Assembly (NCBI GenBank): GCA_021778035.1
Contig: JAJYCY010000014.1
Location: 1 to 38,938 of the forward strand
DNA from: Pseudomonadota bacterium
GTDB lineage: Bacteria > Pseudomonadota > Gammaproteobacteria > Acidiferrobacterales > UBA6901
Direction: 5' to 3'
Length of the DNA stretch: 38,938 bases
The notes below the pieces were generated by a model that saw nothing but the letters and a program-made list of their open reading frames with translations, was not told where the DNA came from and did no database searches. Positions within the stretch are counted from its first letter, which is position 1; the number at the start of each line of letters is the position of its first letter. A program made the position numbers and the translations under genes. Positions 1-9,178 of this stretch are shown here, piece by piece.

Positions 1-86
1 CGGCTTTGCAGCGGCAGGTAGTATCTCAATTTATTTTTCGGCCAATGGCGACCTCGATGCGCCGAACACCTCAAGGCAGATTACCC

Positions 87-644
87 ATGGCGCATGATGA
101 GCGCACCAAGATAATTCCCGGAAAAACGCCGGAATCGGCGGCCATGCTGGCAAATGTCAGACGAGCGATGGCCATCACCGCCAAGCTCAACCGTCTGACG
201 TTCAATGATGCGGACGCAGTCCGGGCCTTATTCAGCGAACTTATCGGCAAGAAGGTGGACGACAGCTTTTTGTTGTGTCCGCCCTTCTACACAACCGGCG
301 GAGCCGATATCAGCGTTGGGCGCAATGTTTTCATCAATCAGAACTGCACTTTTTATGATCTTGGCGGGCTCGACATCGCCGACGATGTCATGATCGGGCC
401 GAACGTGAGTATTATCACCTCCAGCCATCCCGTTGCGCCTGCTCAGCGGCGGGCCTTCGTCATCGCAAATCCCATAGTGATTGAGAGAAACGTCTGGATC
501 GCCGCTGGGGCAACGATCATCGGCGGCGTAACGGTCGGTGAAAACTCTGTTGTGGCGGCAGCTTCCGTAGTGACCAGGGACGTTGTCCCGAATACTCTTG
601 TCGGGGGAAACCCGGCGCGGGTCATTCGATCAATTGCTGACTGA
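87..644 (+). CDS. Sugar O-acetyltransferase, maltose/galactoside acetyltransferase family
   Basis: Cytoplasmic left-handed beta-helix enzyme that by family transfers acetyl from acetyl-CoA to a sugar hydroxyl. The 185-residue product has a short helical N-terminal Mac-type region (about 1-55) and then hexapeptide repeats, for example the stretch around VIERNVWIAAGATIIGG and VTVGENSVVAAASVV. The family catalytic histidine is seen in ITSSHPV, and the chain ends with the usual GGNPARVIR. The ATG at 87 gives the normal family length. In-frame upstream starts (TTG at 6, ATG at 45) would add a tail that looks non-native. The frame stays open to the left edge, so the true start is not fully proven. 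The acceptor sugar cannot be read from sequence. Confidence 0.88.
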   Translation: MAHDERTKIIPGKTPESAAMLANVRRAMAITAKLNRLTFNDADAVRALFSELIGKKVDDSFLLCPPFYTTGGADISVGRNVFINQNCTFYDLGGLDIADDVMIGPNVSIITSSHPVAPAQRRAFVIANPIVIERNVWIAAGATIIGGVTVGENSVVAAASVVTRDVVPNTLVGGNPARVIRSIAD

Positions 645-972
645 TGGAATGCCCGCGAACAGCAGAGGCCAGAAATTCAAATAGAGATGCTATCTAGCGA
701 CATCGCCCCCGGGCATTGCCTGATTTGCTTACAGTGACCTGGGTCAGTACCGACTCCGGTGTCGATTTGCCATATTGGGAAAAGGTCTTGGTGGTGGTTT
801 CGACCAAGCCGATTCCTTGTGCGTACCGTGTCGTCGCGATCGTCGTCATCGTCGGAAGTCCGGTCGTACATGCTACGGTGACGACGGAGCGCTTCAGCTT
901 GAACAGTTTCCGTGTGCCGAGAGCAGCTATCGTGCATGACGCGGAGCTCTTGAGCGGCGGTCCCGACGAGTA
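645..972. other. Gene-free spacer, 328 bp
   Basis: Between the acetyltransferase stop and the stop of the broken minus-strand gene. The open frames here start at TTG or overlap antisense, and their translations have no recognisable domain. I see no clear promoter, hairpin terminator or repeat. Confidence 0.5.
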
Positions 973-1352
973 TTAACCGGTAGTCGTCTGCGTCCAGTGC
1001 GATAAGCCCGGGGTGAGGGGCCCCTGCAGCAGAATCGTCGCGGTCTTGAAATCAGTTTCAGTGGGCAGGTTATCTCGCGTCAATATCGTGTATCGCGGGA
1101 AATGGCACTGGGCGCCCTTAGCCAGAATCCTGGTGGGTAACGGGAAGTGGGTTTCCATAAGCACGGCATTCTTTGCGTTGAGCCACAACCCTGCAGTCTT
1201 CCAGGTACCTCCGTCGGATGAGCGGTACACGTAGATCTCTCCGGGACGGGGCCCAGAAACACCCGGATTGGCGGCTCGGCAGACTGCGCAGGCGGGCTCA
1301 TTACCGCGAGCAAACACATGATGAGCAAGGGGAATCTCTTCGCAGGGATCAT
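973..1352 (-). pseudogene. Small exported protein split by a 1-nt frameshift
   Basis: From the ATG at 1352 the minus strand encodes a good Sec signal peptide: Lys/Arg start (MIPAKRF), a hydrophobic core (LLIMCLLAVM) and an AxA-type cleavage site (AQSA before EPP). About 35 codons in, the reading becomes proline/arginine-rich and unlike protein. The neighbouring frame, shifted by one base, carries a plausible body beginning PGEIYVYRSSDGGTW and running to the TAA at 973-975. Adding one base to the GGGCCCC run near 1250 would join the two into one 126-residue secreted protein. I see both halves; the frameshift is an inference and could be a sequencing error. No family is recognised. Confidence 0.45.
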
Positions 1353-1503
1353 GGGTCTGGCATCCGGAAACGCCTGATTTTTCCTGTCCTTAAAGACTCG
1401 TACACCCCCTGCGTCGCCGTTTTCGCTGTCATTTCCTGCGAAGATTCGGCAGGATGAAAAGCACGTCGCCCGCCGGGCACATGCCGAGAAAGGAGCATTT
1501 CCC

Positions 1504-1815
1504 GTGAAAAAAAGGATTATGCGCGTTACGCCATTCCAGGCCGCGAAAGTGACGGCCGTCATCCAGTTCCTGGTTTCATTGCCCTTTGTCGTGGTGCTGG
1601 GGGCCGCTTTCATGGCCGCGCATGCGCCGCATAGTTCAGGCGATGCCAGGCACGCCAGTGCCCCACTTCCGCACCTGCCAGTAATCGTCCTCGTGATAAT
1701 ACCCTTCGCCTATCTCATTGTGGGCTTTATCATTGGGGCGTTGGGCGCCTGGCTGTACAACATCACGGTGCGCTTTACGGGCGGTATCGAATACACCACC
1801 ACCGAGATTGAATAA
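1504..1815 (+). CDS. Small two-helix membrane protein
   Basis: A 103-residue protein with two predicted membrane helices, about 15-40 and 58-85, joined by a His/Ala/Pro-rich loop. The C-terminal stretch GALGAWLYNI followed by FTGGIEYTTTEIE resembles small conserved bacterial membrane proteins that end in a GGIE-type tail. It starts with GTG at 1504, preceded by a clear AAAGGAG ribosome-binding site at about 1489-1496. No enzymatic motif is visible and the function is unknown. It is transcribed away from the broken exported gene and has no operon partner. Confidence 0.72.
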   Translation: MKKRIMRVTPFQAAKVTAVIQFLVSLPFVVVLGAAFMAAHAPHSSGDARHASAPLPHLPVIVLVIIPFAYLIVGFIIGALGAWLYNITVRFTGGIEYTTTEIE

Positions 1816-2113
1816 TCCGAAAGCCCCGCGATGGTCCTTCGCGCACGCTGAGTTGCGCCGTAGTCCCGCGGGTTTCGGCTTTAGATCCCCACGGCCGCTT
1901 TCCTTGCCGGTTCGGACGCGAAACCGGACCGTCATCCGTTGCGCAGTTTGGTGCATTCGTGTCTCCCGAGAAAGACACGACACCGGCCGCGGCCTGCAAC
2001 ACAGCGAAGCTGTAGGCTAAAGACCGCCTGAGTCGATCATGGGTGGCCAGCCGGACACAATCACGCCGGTAGTGCCCCGGCAGCCGCCAGAGTTTTGCGT
2101 CCGACTTCGGCGC

Positions 2114-2368
2114 TCAGTTCAGGTTGCTGGACGAAAACAGGAGGACTTTCCCGCCGGCAAAGGTCACGCTGACGGAGCGTTTTCCGTCTTTCCAGGTGCA
2201 GTTGCGCAGACTCATCACATCATCGCATTTTGTCGGTGTTCCGATAAATCCCGTAACATCGTTATAGGACATGCCAACCGCAATCTTGCTGTAGTTTTGC
2301 ACTGTCAGTCTGCTGCAACCCGATACTGCCAGCAGCAGACACGCAAAAAGGATGGTTCTGACTTTCAT
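2114..2368 (-). CDS. Small lipoprotein, SmpA/OmlA-like fold suspected
   Basis: An 84-residue protein with a lipoprotein signal peptide: MKVRTILFACLLLAVSGC, where VSGC is the lipobox and Cys18 the likely lipidated residue. The mature part reads NYSKIAVGMSYNDVTGFIGTPTKC, a start like that of small SmpA/OmlA/DUF3862 lipoproteins (Y-x-K-I-x-x-GMs-y-x-x-V). A Trp-containing strand (NCTWKDGKRSVSVTFAGGKV) completes the small alpha-beta domain. The mature part also contains two cysteines. I chose the ATG at 2368, which has AGAGG upstream and puts the signal peptide at the N terminus; longer in-frame extensions would bury it. It probably sits in the inner or outer membrane facing the periplasm. Its role is unknown. 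Confidence 0.78.
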   Translation of the reverse strand: MKVRTILFACLLLAVSGCSRLTVQNYSKIAVGMSYNDVTGFIGTPTKCDDVMSLRNCTWKDGKRSVSVTFAGGKVLLFSSSNLN

Positions 2369-2612
2369 GAGGCCTCTGATTGGTAAAATAGCCAGCGGAA
2401 CTACGTTTATTCTAGCATTCAGGCACTGACGTACCGATAATTTTTCCTGCGATGGGACCTGTCGGGTGCGGTCAGTAATCTGCCAGCAACAGCCGGCCAT
2501 CGGGGTCCGGCCGGGCCGCCCTGGTCGCCTTTCGCCGTGTTGTTCGGGAAGGTGTGCCGCCCGCCCGTTGGCCGCTATCCCGCATGCCCCTGCCTGGCGG
2601 CACGCCTGGTGT

Positions 2613-4691
2613 TCAGGGTGGCTGTACTTCCAGCAACCAGTAGTCGGTCAGCATTTTGATTACCCCGCTCCGGGTAATCTGGTAGGCGTCGCTGTTCAGC
2701 TCCTGGCAGGCGAGTGAATGATTGTGCTGCACCATGGCATGGAGATGGCTGCCCTGAAGGTTTCTGGCCGCGATGAACTGGCTGACCAGACTGTTTGTGC
2801 CGGCGACCGCCTGCACCAGGTCTGGCCGGCCGGCAATGGCCATGAGCTGCAGATCCCAGAGCAGATAGCCGGACAGGGCGCCCAGTGCCGTTTTCGGGTT
2901 CTGGGAATCAACCGGGTGCGCATACCGGTTGTACCAATCAGGGAGTTCCGTCAGCGGCATCGGGCGCGCGATCCCATAACCCTGGCCGTAATCTGCCCCG
3001 AGAATTGCGGCTGCCTCAATCATTCCGTGATTCTCGAGCCCCTCGACGGTCACCGGAGTCTTGAAGGCGTGCGCCAGTCGGGTGAGGTAAAGGATGAATT
3101 CCAGCGCACGGTGCGGCTTGTGAAGAGCGCTGCGTACAAGGCCCTGGTCGATCTTTACCGCGTCGAACGCGTATTGATCCATCCGCAGCAGGGAGCTGTG
3201 CCCGGAACCGAGATCATCCTGGACGATCTGGATTCCGGCGTCGCGCAGCCTGCTCAGAAATGCCTGATCCCGGTCCGGGTCGGGCATGCGATCCTGGGTT
3301 TCCAGCATCTCGAGCTGCAGCCGGTCCGGGGAGATATCACCGCTGCCCAGGGCCTGAAATAGCGCCTGCTCGTAGCGTGGATCACCGATCCCCTCGGCCG
3401 GAAAATTAATGGCGATTCGGGCCTGCAGGCCGTGGCGCTCGAGCATCTGGTATCCGGAGCAGGCCTGTTCCAGGCCTTGCGCGAACAGCTCCAGCAATTC
3501 AGTCTCGCCCAGCGCCGGAAGAAAGCGTGCCGGGACAATAAGCGCTCCGGCAGAGTCCTGCAGGCGCGCAAGAGCCTCGACCTTGTCAAGCTGACCCGTC
3601 ACCAGATTGATTATGGGCTGATACAGCATGACCACGCGCCGCTGTTCGAGCAGCAGCCGGTAGTGATCCTGTTCCCGGAGCGGAATCACCGGAGCCTGGA
3701 CGCGGCGCTGGATGGCGTGACTCAGCACCTGTTTGACATGTTCCAGAAGATTGCGCATCCGGGCAGTCGAAAAGCAGCCCGGCCAGCTGCTGTAGAGACT
3801 AAGCAGCGCCATCGAGTGACCCGATGCGTCTACCAGCGGGACTGCGGCGCTGGAGCGAAAGCCGAGCGTGCGTCCCACGGCCTGCCAGGGAGCAGCATTG
3901 TCATCCAGTGACCATGCGTCGGATACCACGATCTCTCTGTTGCGCCAGGCCAGGCCGCCGGGACCCCGGCCAGATGCCTGGTCAGGATCAATGCTGATCC
4001 TGGGAATGGCCCCGTCTTCCATCGCCTTTCGGTAGCGTTCCGCTGCGCTTCCCCAGGAAGCCTCGATCTGCATCTCGTGATTGGCATCGACGCGGGCGAA
4101 AAACGCGCTTAAGTTGCCTTCCAGGCTGCCGAGCGCTGCCATCACGCCGCGCACAAGGTCTGGCAGATTGGCCGCCGTCATTGCATGCTGGTCGATCCGG
4201 TTCATGACCCCGGCCGCTTGCTCATCGATCCGGCGGTAGCATGCAACCTGCTCCCGCAGATCAAGAAGTATGCGGCGACCGACGATACCCTTGATCCGCT
4301 CACGTTCCTGGGGCGAAAAGCCGCATGGAGACAGCAGCTGGTGAATTTCCTGCTCATACAGATCGAACACCTCGATCAGCCACAGGATATCCACGCCGAC
4401 AAGTGCATGAATCTGGCCAACACGCCCGGCTTTTGTGGAGTGAGCGGATTCCGTCAGCTCTGGATCGAGCAGCAGAGTGAGATACTCGGCCTGACTGCGT
4501 CTGAGCTGTGAAAATTCCGCGTCGCTCAGGCGACGGAACACGGCGTCGACCTGTGGGGTTCTGGTCAGCGCTTCGTAGAAGTCCGCAGAGAATTTCTCTG
4601 CCAGCGCTGGAAGATACGGCTGGATGTGTCTGAGTGCCGATGATGCCTCGTCACCGTAGGCTTCAACGAACTCCGATCTGGGAAAAGCCAT
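2613..4691 (-). CDS. Globin-coupled sensor c-di-GMP phosphodiesterase (protoglobin-GAF-EAL)
   Basis: A 692-residue cytoplasmic protein. Residues 10-155 match the sensor-globin domain; His95 in VGQIHALVGVDILW is the expected proximal heme ligand, so it should bind heme and sense O2, NO or CO. Residues 175-330 look like a GAF domain. Residues 340-590 form an EAL phosphodiesterase domain with YQPI, EALAR (372-376), Asn429, the EMLET segment (461-465), QDDLGSG (Asp492/493), Lys513, Glu550 and QGYGIARP. The metal and catalytic positions are kept, so activity on c-di-GMP is likely. About 100 further residues, His- and Leu-rich, form a C-terminal domain I do not recognise. The ATG at 4691 is preceded by GGAGA at good spacing; an in-frame upstream start looks worse. 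Confidence 0.88.
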   Translation of the reverse strand: MAFPRSEFVEAYGDEASSALRHIQPYLPALAEKFSADFYEALTRTPQVDAVFRRLSDAEFSQLRRSQAEYLTLLLDPELTESAHSTKAGRVGQIHALVGVDILWLIEVFDLYEQEIHQLLSPCGFSPQERERIKGIVGRRILLDLREQVACYRRIDEQAAGVMNRIDQHAMTAANLPDLVRGVMAALGSLEGNLSAFFARVDANHEMQIEASWGSAAERYRKAMEDGAIPRISIDPDQASGRGPGGLAWRNREIVVSDAWSLDDNAAPWQAVGRTLGFRSSAAVPLVDASGHSMALLSLYSSWPGCFSTARMRNLLEHVKQVLSHAIQRRVQAPVIPLREQDHYRLLLEQRRVVMLYQPIINLVTGQLDKVEALARLQDSAGALIVPARFLPALGETELLELFAQGLEQACSGYQMLERHGLQARIAINFPAEGIGDPRYEQALFQALGSGDISPDRLQLEMLETQDRMPDPDRDQAFLSRLRDAGIQIVQDDLGSGHSSLLRMDQYAFDAVKIDQGLVRSALHKPHRALEFILYLTRLAHAFKTPVTVEGLENHGMIEAAAILGADYGQGYGIARPMPLTELPDWYNRYAHPVDSQNPKTALGALSGYLLWDLQLMAIAGRPDLVQAVAGTNSLVSQFIAARNLQGSHLHAMVQHNHSLACQELNSDAYQITRSGVIKMLTDYWLLEVQPP

Positions 4692-5552
4692 GCTGTCTCC
4701 GGCACTCCAGGTCTGGCATCGGCCGGCTGTCTTAGCCACCGGCCAATGGCGAAACCCGGATTCGTCCTTGTTGCGCGAAGGGAACCGGCCGGCACTTCGG
4801 CGCGGATGGGAAGCAGAGGTCTGTATCAGCCTATGCTTGCTGAAGCTGTCCTGTTCGCCGGTTGCTGCAGGTTCCTGAAGCCTTTCTTAAAGTCTAGCGC
4901 AGATTGCGGCCGCGTTCCCATTTTTAAGACTATGGAATTTGCGTATCTGACGTGTGGGTAGCCTCGATCTTTCCACCGCTGCCGCTGCCAGGCGCTCTGC
5001 ATGGGTAACGATGGGCACGGTACCCGCCGGCCAAACCGAAGCGAAACGCTTGCGACCCCGATCCCTTGCCGGGAGTGAAAAGGGCCCAAATTGAAAAACA
5101 CCTTGCTTCGGAATCAGTGACAGATTTGGGCCGGAATAGGCACTGCTGCTCAGGATGCCGGACTACCGCGAGCGCGAAGGCGGCACTCAGAGCTCCAGGA
5201 TCGCCAGATGCCCCGCCGGGGGGTGGTGGTGTTTCTGAACCCCCAGTGGCTGACATTACGACGCCAGCTGGGAATTGGGCCGCAAATTTCGTCACTTTAT
5301 CGACGTCCCGGTGGATCTTGCCCCGCGGCAATGATTCCGGGATTTCCGTGCCGCGACGTCTGTTCTGATGAGGTGAGGGTGGTTTTCCATTTACATAACA
5401 GTCAGATAGCAGATCCTGTCATGTCACCGGGAATTGCCAGTGAATAAGCCGCGGACGCTGATCATCGGTTTGGCGTTATGGCACGGATCTTGAACAAAAC
5501 TAGAGTGGTGAGGGCCGGGTTCCGGATCCGATAACAGAAAATTACCAAGTCG
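4692..5552. other. Long spacer between two divergent c-di-GMP phosphodiesterase genes
   Basis: An 861-bp stretch without a credible gene. The frames present (for example around 4930-5331 minus and 5066-5368 plus) have low-complexity, Pro/Gly/Ser-rich translations with no motif. It must carry the promoters of the minus-strand globin-EAL gene and, near 5490-5550, of the plus-strand HD-GYP gene. A possible -35-like TTGAAC occurs at about 5489, without a convincing partner -10. No repeat or attachment site is evident. Confidence 0.45.
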
Positions 5553-6656
5553 ATGCCACAGACCATCCTGCTTCTCGACGACGAACCGGATAACACCACC
5601 CTCATGGAGCAGACGCTCCATCGCAAGCTGGATGGTGTAGCCACAGTCAGCTTCAATTCCCCCCGGGCAGCCCTCTCGTGGTGCACGGACAATGAACCCG
5701 ATTTGTGTCTCATCGATTACCGCATGCCGGAAATGAGCGGCATAGAGTTCATGGTCCGAGCGCGCCAGAATCCGCGTTTCCAGGGCATCCCGATGGTAAT
5801 GATCACCGGCATGGATCCGGAAGATGTCCGGCCGGCGGCGCTGGTCAGCGGTGCCACCGAGTTCCTGAGCAAACCCATCAATCCCGCCGAGATGGCATCG
5901 CGCTGTCGCAATCTTCTGGTGCTGCGACAGAGCCTGAGGGAGCAGCGCGACCAGGTTCAGAGACTCGGCGGTGAGGTCAGCGAGGCGGTGCATGGAATCG
6001 CCTTGCGCGGCCAGGAGGTCATCATCAACCGCCTGGTGCGATTCAGCAGGGCGCGTGACGAGGAAACTGGGGGCCATATGCATCGTATGGCGTTTCTTTC
6101 CGAACTCATTGCCCGCGAAATCGGCGAAAACCGGGAATACTGCGACATGTTGCTGCTTGCCGCGCCCATGCACGACATCGGCAAGGTCGGAATACCTGAC
6201 CGGATTCTCCTGAAACCAGGGCGCCTGGATTCGGCGGATTGGGAAATCATGAAAACCCACACCACCATCGGCTACGACGTACTCAAGGAAAGTGATTCGT
6301 CGTTGTTGAATCTGGGTGCGGAAATTGCCCGTTCCCACCACGAGAAATTCAACGGGTTCGGTTATCCCCGGGGCCTGTCCGGGGAGTCAATCCCTCTTGC
6401 GGGGCGGATTGTTGCCGTCGCTGACGTGTTTGACGCGCTGGTCAACGAGCGTCCGTACAAGCAGGCATGGCAGCCCGGAGACGCGTTCGACTTCCTGCGG
6501 CGGGAGCGTGCCAAGCATTTCGATCCGCAATGTGTCGACGCGCTGCTGAAGCGTATTCCCGAGGTGATGGACATCGAACACGAATTCAGCGACGCGCGGA
6601 CTGGCAAGGTCGGCGTTGTGACACAGCTCTCGCGCCGAGGGGCATCGGGCGGCTGA
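5553..6656 (+). CDS. Response regulator with HD-GYP c-di-GMP phosphodiesterase output (RpfG type)
   Basis: A 367-residue cytoplasmic protein. Residues 1-125 are a receiver domain with Asp9/Asp10, phospho-acceptor Asp55 in LIDYRMPEMSG, Thr85 and Lys107 in SKPINP. Residues 150-345 are an HD-GYP domain with MHDIGK (His208/Asp209), HHEKFNGFGYP (262-272), the following RIVAVADVFDAL helix, and ERPYK. All signature residues are intact, so it should hydrolyse c-di-GMP under control of phosphorylation. No histidine kinase lies next to it, so the partner kinase is elsewhere. The ATG at 5553 has only a weak ribosome-binding site, but it places the receiver domain exactly at the N terminus. Confidence 0.92.
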   Translation: MPQTILLLDDEPDNTTLMEQTLHRKLDGVATVSFNSPRAALSWCTDNEPDLCLIDYRMPEMSGIEFMVRARQNPRFQGIPMVMITGMDPEDVRPAALVSGATEFLSKPINPAEMASRCRNLLVLRQSLREQRDQVQRLGGEVSEAVHGIALRGQEVIINRLVRFSRARDEETGGHMHRMAFLSELIAREIGENREYCDMLLLAAPMHDIGKVGIPDRILLKPGRLDSADWEIMKTHTTIGYDVLKESDSSLLNLGAEIARSHHEKFNGFGYPRGLSGESIPLAGRIVAVADVFDALVNERPYKQAWQPGDAFDFLRRERAKHFDPQCVDALLKRIPEVMDIEHEFSDARTGKVGVVTQLSRRGASGG

Positions 6657-6681
6657 TCGCGGAGCTGAAACGGATTCCCTT

Positions 6682-6699
6682 GCGGGCCGCCGCGCCCGC
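6682..6699. terminator. GC hairpin between convergent genes
   Basis: GCGGGC (6682-6687) and GCCCGC (6694-6699) form a 6-bp stem with a 6-nt loop, between the stop of the HD-GYP gene and the stop of the convergent ydcF-like gene. There is no T-tract, so it is only a possible bidirectional terminator. Confidence 0.25.
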
Positions 6700-6702
6700 C
6701 GC

Positions 6703-7503
6703 CTATCCCGGCAGCCCTGCCATGACCCCGGGGTTGTGAACCAGGCCGTACCACAGGAAGCCGAGGCGTTCCCGCATGGCGATGGCGCTCATCTCCATGC
6801 CCTTGGCTGACGGCAGGTAGCCGAGCAGTCCTGAATACTTTTTCCCCAGGGTGGCAAAGCCCGTCGGTGCCGGGGTCACCTTCATGCCGTTCATTTCGAA
6901 GGCCCAGACCGCCCGCTTCATGTGCCAGGCACTCGTTACCAGATAAATGTCGTTGATCTTGGCCGCCGCCAGCAGCTGGTGACTGTAGCGGGCATTCCCC
7001 CAGGTGGTCCGGGATTTGTCCTCGACCCACATGACCTTTGCCGAGAAATCCCGCTCGAGGCTTCTTTTCATCAGTACAGCTTCCGCAGCGGGCTCACCGA
7101 ACGGCGAACCCCCGCTCACCAGGATCGGCAGCCCGGTGCGCCGCTGCAGCCATGCGGCATAGCGCAGACGCACGAGATCAGTTGGTCCGACCGTGTCGCC
7201 GCCGTATTCCGGGGCATTCGCATAGCGGCCTGCGCCTAGCACAACGATGGCCCGTATGTCCTTGCCTGGCTTTTTGAGCCCGGGGCTGAGCGGCAGTGCG
7301 TAGGCATCCAGGCGGGCCAGAAGCATCTGCCCGGTCAGGGGCAGGGACAGCGCAATCAGTGCCGCGGTGGCGAGTCCGATTACCGCGGCGCCCAGCCAGG
7401 GTCTCTTGATATGCAGCAGCAGTCCGAGAATGATTGCCAGGATGATCCCGCCCGGAGGAATGATGAGCAGGGCGATCATCGAGGTCCAGACGCCACTGTT
7501 CAT
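6703..7503 (-). CDS. ElyC/SanA/YdcF family (DUF218) membrane protein
   Basis: A 266-residue protein with two N-terminal membrane helices (about 8-30 and 36-58), then a DUF218 domain. Family landmarks are [10 protein letters not shown], the SGG segment in [10 protein letters not shown], the [11 protein letters not shown] segment and [13 protein letters not shown]. coli relatives (ElyC, SanA) affect envelope integrity and lipid-linked peptidoglycan intermediates, and the domain faces the periplasm. Its ATG at 7503-7501 overlaps the lipA stop in ATGA, so it is translationally coupled as the last gene of the dat-ybeD-lipB-lipA run. A longer in-frame start would run far into lipA and is unlikely. 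The substrate is unknown. Confidence 0.85.
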   Translation of the reverse strand: MNSGVWTSMIALLIIPPGGIILAIILGLLLHIKRPWLGAAVIGLATAALIALSLPLTGQMLLARLDAYALPLSPGLKKPGKDIRAIVVLGAGRYANAPEYGGDTVGPTDLVRLRYAAWLQRRTGLPILVSGGSPFGEPAAEAVLMKRSLERDFSAKVMWVEDKSRTTWGNARYSHQLLAAAKINDIYLVTSAWHMKRAVWAFEMNGMKVTPAPTGFATLGKKYSGLLGYLPSAKGMEMSAIAMRERLGFLWYGLVHNPGVMAGLPG

Positions 7504-8507
7504 GGCCGGCGTGCCTGCTGCTCGGCATGGTACGACGATCGCACGAGCGGACCACTGGCCACGTTGCGGAACCCCATTGTGGCGCCGATCTCGGCGAAAT
7601 GTCCGAACTCCTCGGGCGTGACGTAGCGCTGGACCGGAAGATGGTGATCGCGGCTTGGCTGCAGATACTGTCCGATGGTCAGCATCTCGCACCCATGGTT
7701 GCGGAGATCACGCATCGTTTCCTCGATTTCCTGGGTCGTCTCGCCGAGACCGACCATCAGTCCCGACTTGGTCGGAATTCCCGGGTGCCGTTCCCCGAAC
7801 CTGCGCAGCAGCTCGAGCGAATGGGCATAATCGGCGCCGGGGCGCGCAGCCCGGTAGAGGCGCGGCACCGTCTCGATGTTGTGGTTGAACACATCCGGTG
7901 GCGCGCGGTCCAGAATGTCGATCGCCCTGTCCATGCGTCCGCGAAAATCCGGAACCAGGATCTCGATGCCGATCCCGGGATTATGCGCGCGCAGTGCCTC
8001 GATGCAGTCGACGAAGTGTCCGGCCCCTCCGTCACGCAGATCATCACGGTCGACCGAGGTGACCACAACGAACCGCAGGCCCATCCGGGCCACCGTCGCT
8101 GCCAGGTTAAGGGGTTCCTGCGGATCAAGGGCCGCCGGCCGGCCGTGCGCGACGTTGCAGAACGGACAGCGGCGCGTACAGACATCTCCCATGATCATGA
8201 ATGTCGCTGTGCCATGGCCGAAGCATTCCCCGATGTTCGGACAGCTGGCCTCCTCGCACACCGTGTGCAATCCGTTGGCACGCAGAATCGATTTCAGCCG
8301 CGCAACGTGGGGTGTGCTTGGAGAACCCGCACGCAGCCAGCGTGGCTTGGGTAGAGGCCTGGCTGCAGGGACGATCTTTACGGGGATGCGGGCAGTCTTG
8401 GAAGCGCCTTTCAGCGGGTTCGGACCGGCTCCCGACCCTTCCGTCCTGCCGGTGTTCCGGTCGTCATGTTCCATCTGCGGGCTTCCGTGGCGCGGCGTCA
8501 GCTTCAA
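7500..8507 (-). CDS. lipA: Lipoyl synthase
   Basis: Radical-SAM enzyme that inserts two sulfur atoms into octanoyl groups carried on E2 or H-protein domains. Both Fe-S sites are visible: the auxiliary cluster cysteines C84, C89 and C95 in [12 protein letters not shown], and the radical-SAM CTRRCPFC (C110, C114, C117). The C-terminal RSSYHA serine that ligates the auxiliary cluster is also present. The 335-residue form starts at TTG 8507, which overlaps the lipB stop in TTGA and matches the 4-nt overlaps of its neighbours. The in-frame ATG at 8474, with GGAAG upstream, is a good alternative and would remove 11 residues from an already poorly conserved N terminus. Confidence 0.97.
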   Translation of the reverse strand: MKLTPRHGSPQMEHDDRNTGRTEGSGAGPNPLKGASKTARIPVKIVPAARPLPKPRWLRAGSPSTPHVARLKSILRANGLHTVCEEASCPNIGECFGHGTATFMIMGDVCTRRCPFCNVAHGRPAALDPQEPLNLAATVARMGLRFVVVTSVDRDDLRDGGAGHFVDCIEALRAHNPGIGIEILVPDFRGRMDRAIDILDRAPPDVFNHNIETVPRLYRAARPGADYAHSLELLRRFGERHPGIPTKSGLMVGLGETTQEIEETMRDLRNHGCEMLTIGQYLQPSRDHHLPVQRYVTPEEFGHFAEIGATMGFRNVASGPLVRSSYHAEQQARRP

Positions 8508-9178
8508 TTGTAACTCAGATTCCCCAGCAGTGCGTCAAGCAGTGCCGTTTCGACGGCCTGAAGGCTGTCGACGGGAACAAGGTCGGCAAGCTGGGTGACT
8601 TCGAGACCCGGGTAACCGCAGGGATCGATGTCGTTGAACGGGCGCAGATCCATGCTGACATTGAGCGCCAGGCCGTGGTAGCTGCAGCCGCGCCGGATGC
8701 GCAGGCCGAGCTGGGCGATCTTGCGGTTCCCGACGTAGACGCCCGGCGCACCAGTGTGGCGGCATCCGCCGATGCCGTATGCGTGGAGAAGATCAATAAC
8801 CGCCTGTTCAAGCCTGTGTACCAGTCCTTTGGGCCCCAGATTATGGCGCCGCAGATCCATCAGGACGTAGGCCACCAGCTGTCCGGGACCATGATAGGTG
8901 ATATCTCCGCCGCGGTCTGTCTGTACCAGTGTGATATCGCGACCGCCGGCAAAGGGGCGGTGTTTCGCGTTGAGCCCCATCGTATACACCGGCGGATGCT
9001 GGAGGAGCCAGATCTGGTCCGGATCACCGGGCATACGCGCCTCGGTAAAGGTGCGCATGGCGATCCAGGTCTCGTTGTAGTCCGCAATGCCGATCCGCCG
9101 GATCGTCGGCTGGATGATGCCGGATTCCGTATCACGGCTGTGGTCTGCGTCGCCGTGCATGATCGAATCCGTTTTCAC
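8504..9178 (-). CDS. lipB: Octanoyl-[acyl carrier protein]:protein octanoyltransferase
   Basis: Moves octanoate from acyl carrier protein to the lipoyl lysine of target proteins, the first step of lipoate assembly, in the cytoplasm. Seen motifs are [14 protein letters not shown] (89-102), KIAQLGLR with the active-site Lys153, and DPCGYPGL with catalytic Cys187. The 224-residue form starts at GTG 9178, overlapping the ybeD stop in GTGA. ATG 9160 is an alternative that removes six residues. LipA lies directly downstream. Together they can make lipoyl groups de novo; the GcvH-like carrier at 34664-35110 is a possible client in this window. Confidence 0.96.
   Translation of the reverse strand: MKTDSIMHGDADHSRDTESGIIQPTIRRIGIADYNETWIAMRTFTEARMPGDPDQIWLLQHPPVYTMGLNAKHRPFAGGRDITLVQTDRGGDITYHGPGQLVAYVLMDLRRHNLGPKGLVHRLEQAVIDLLHAYGIGGCRHTGAPGVYVGNRKIAQLGLRIRRGCSYHGLALNVSMDLRPFNDIDPCGYPGLEVTQLADLVPVDSLQAVETALLDALLGNLSYN

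Noticed and set aside
716-976. An 86-codon plus-strand frame starting at TTG
   Set aside because: No ribosome-binding site, odd composition and no recognisable domain.
5424-6341. A 305-codon minus-strand frame opposite the receiver HD-GYP gene
   Set aside because: The sense strand carries intact receiver and HD-GYP signatures. The antisense frame is a shadow.
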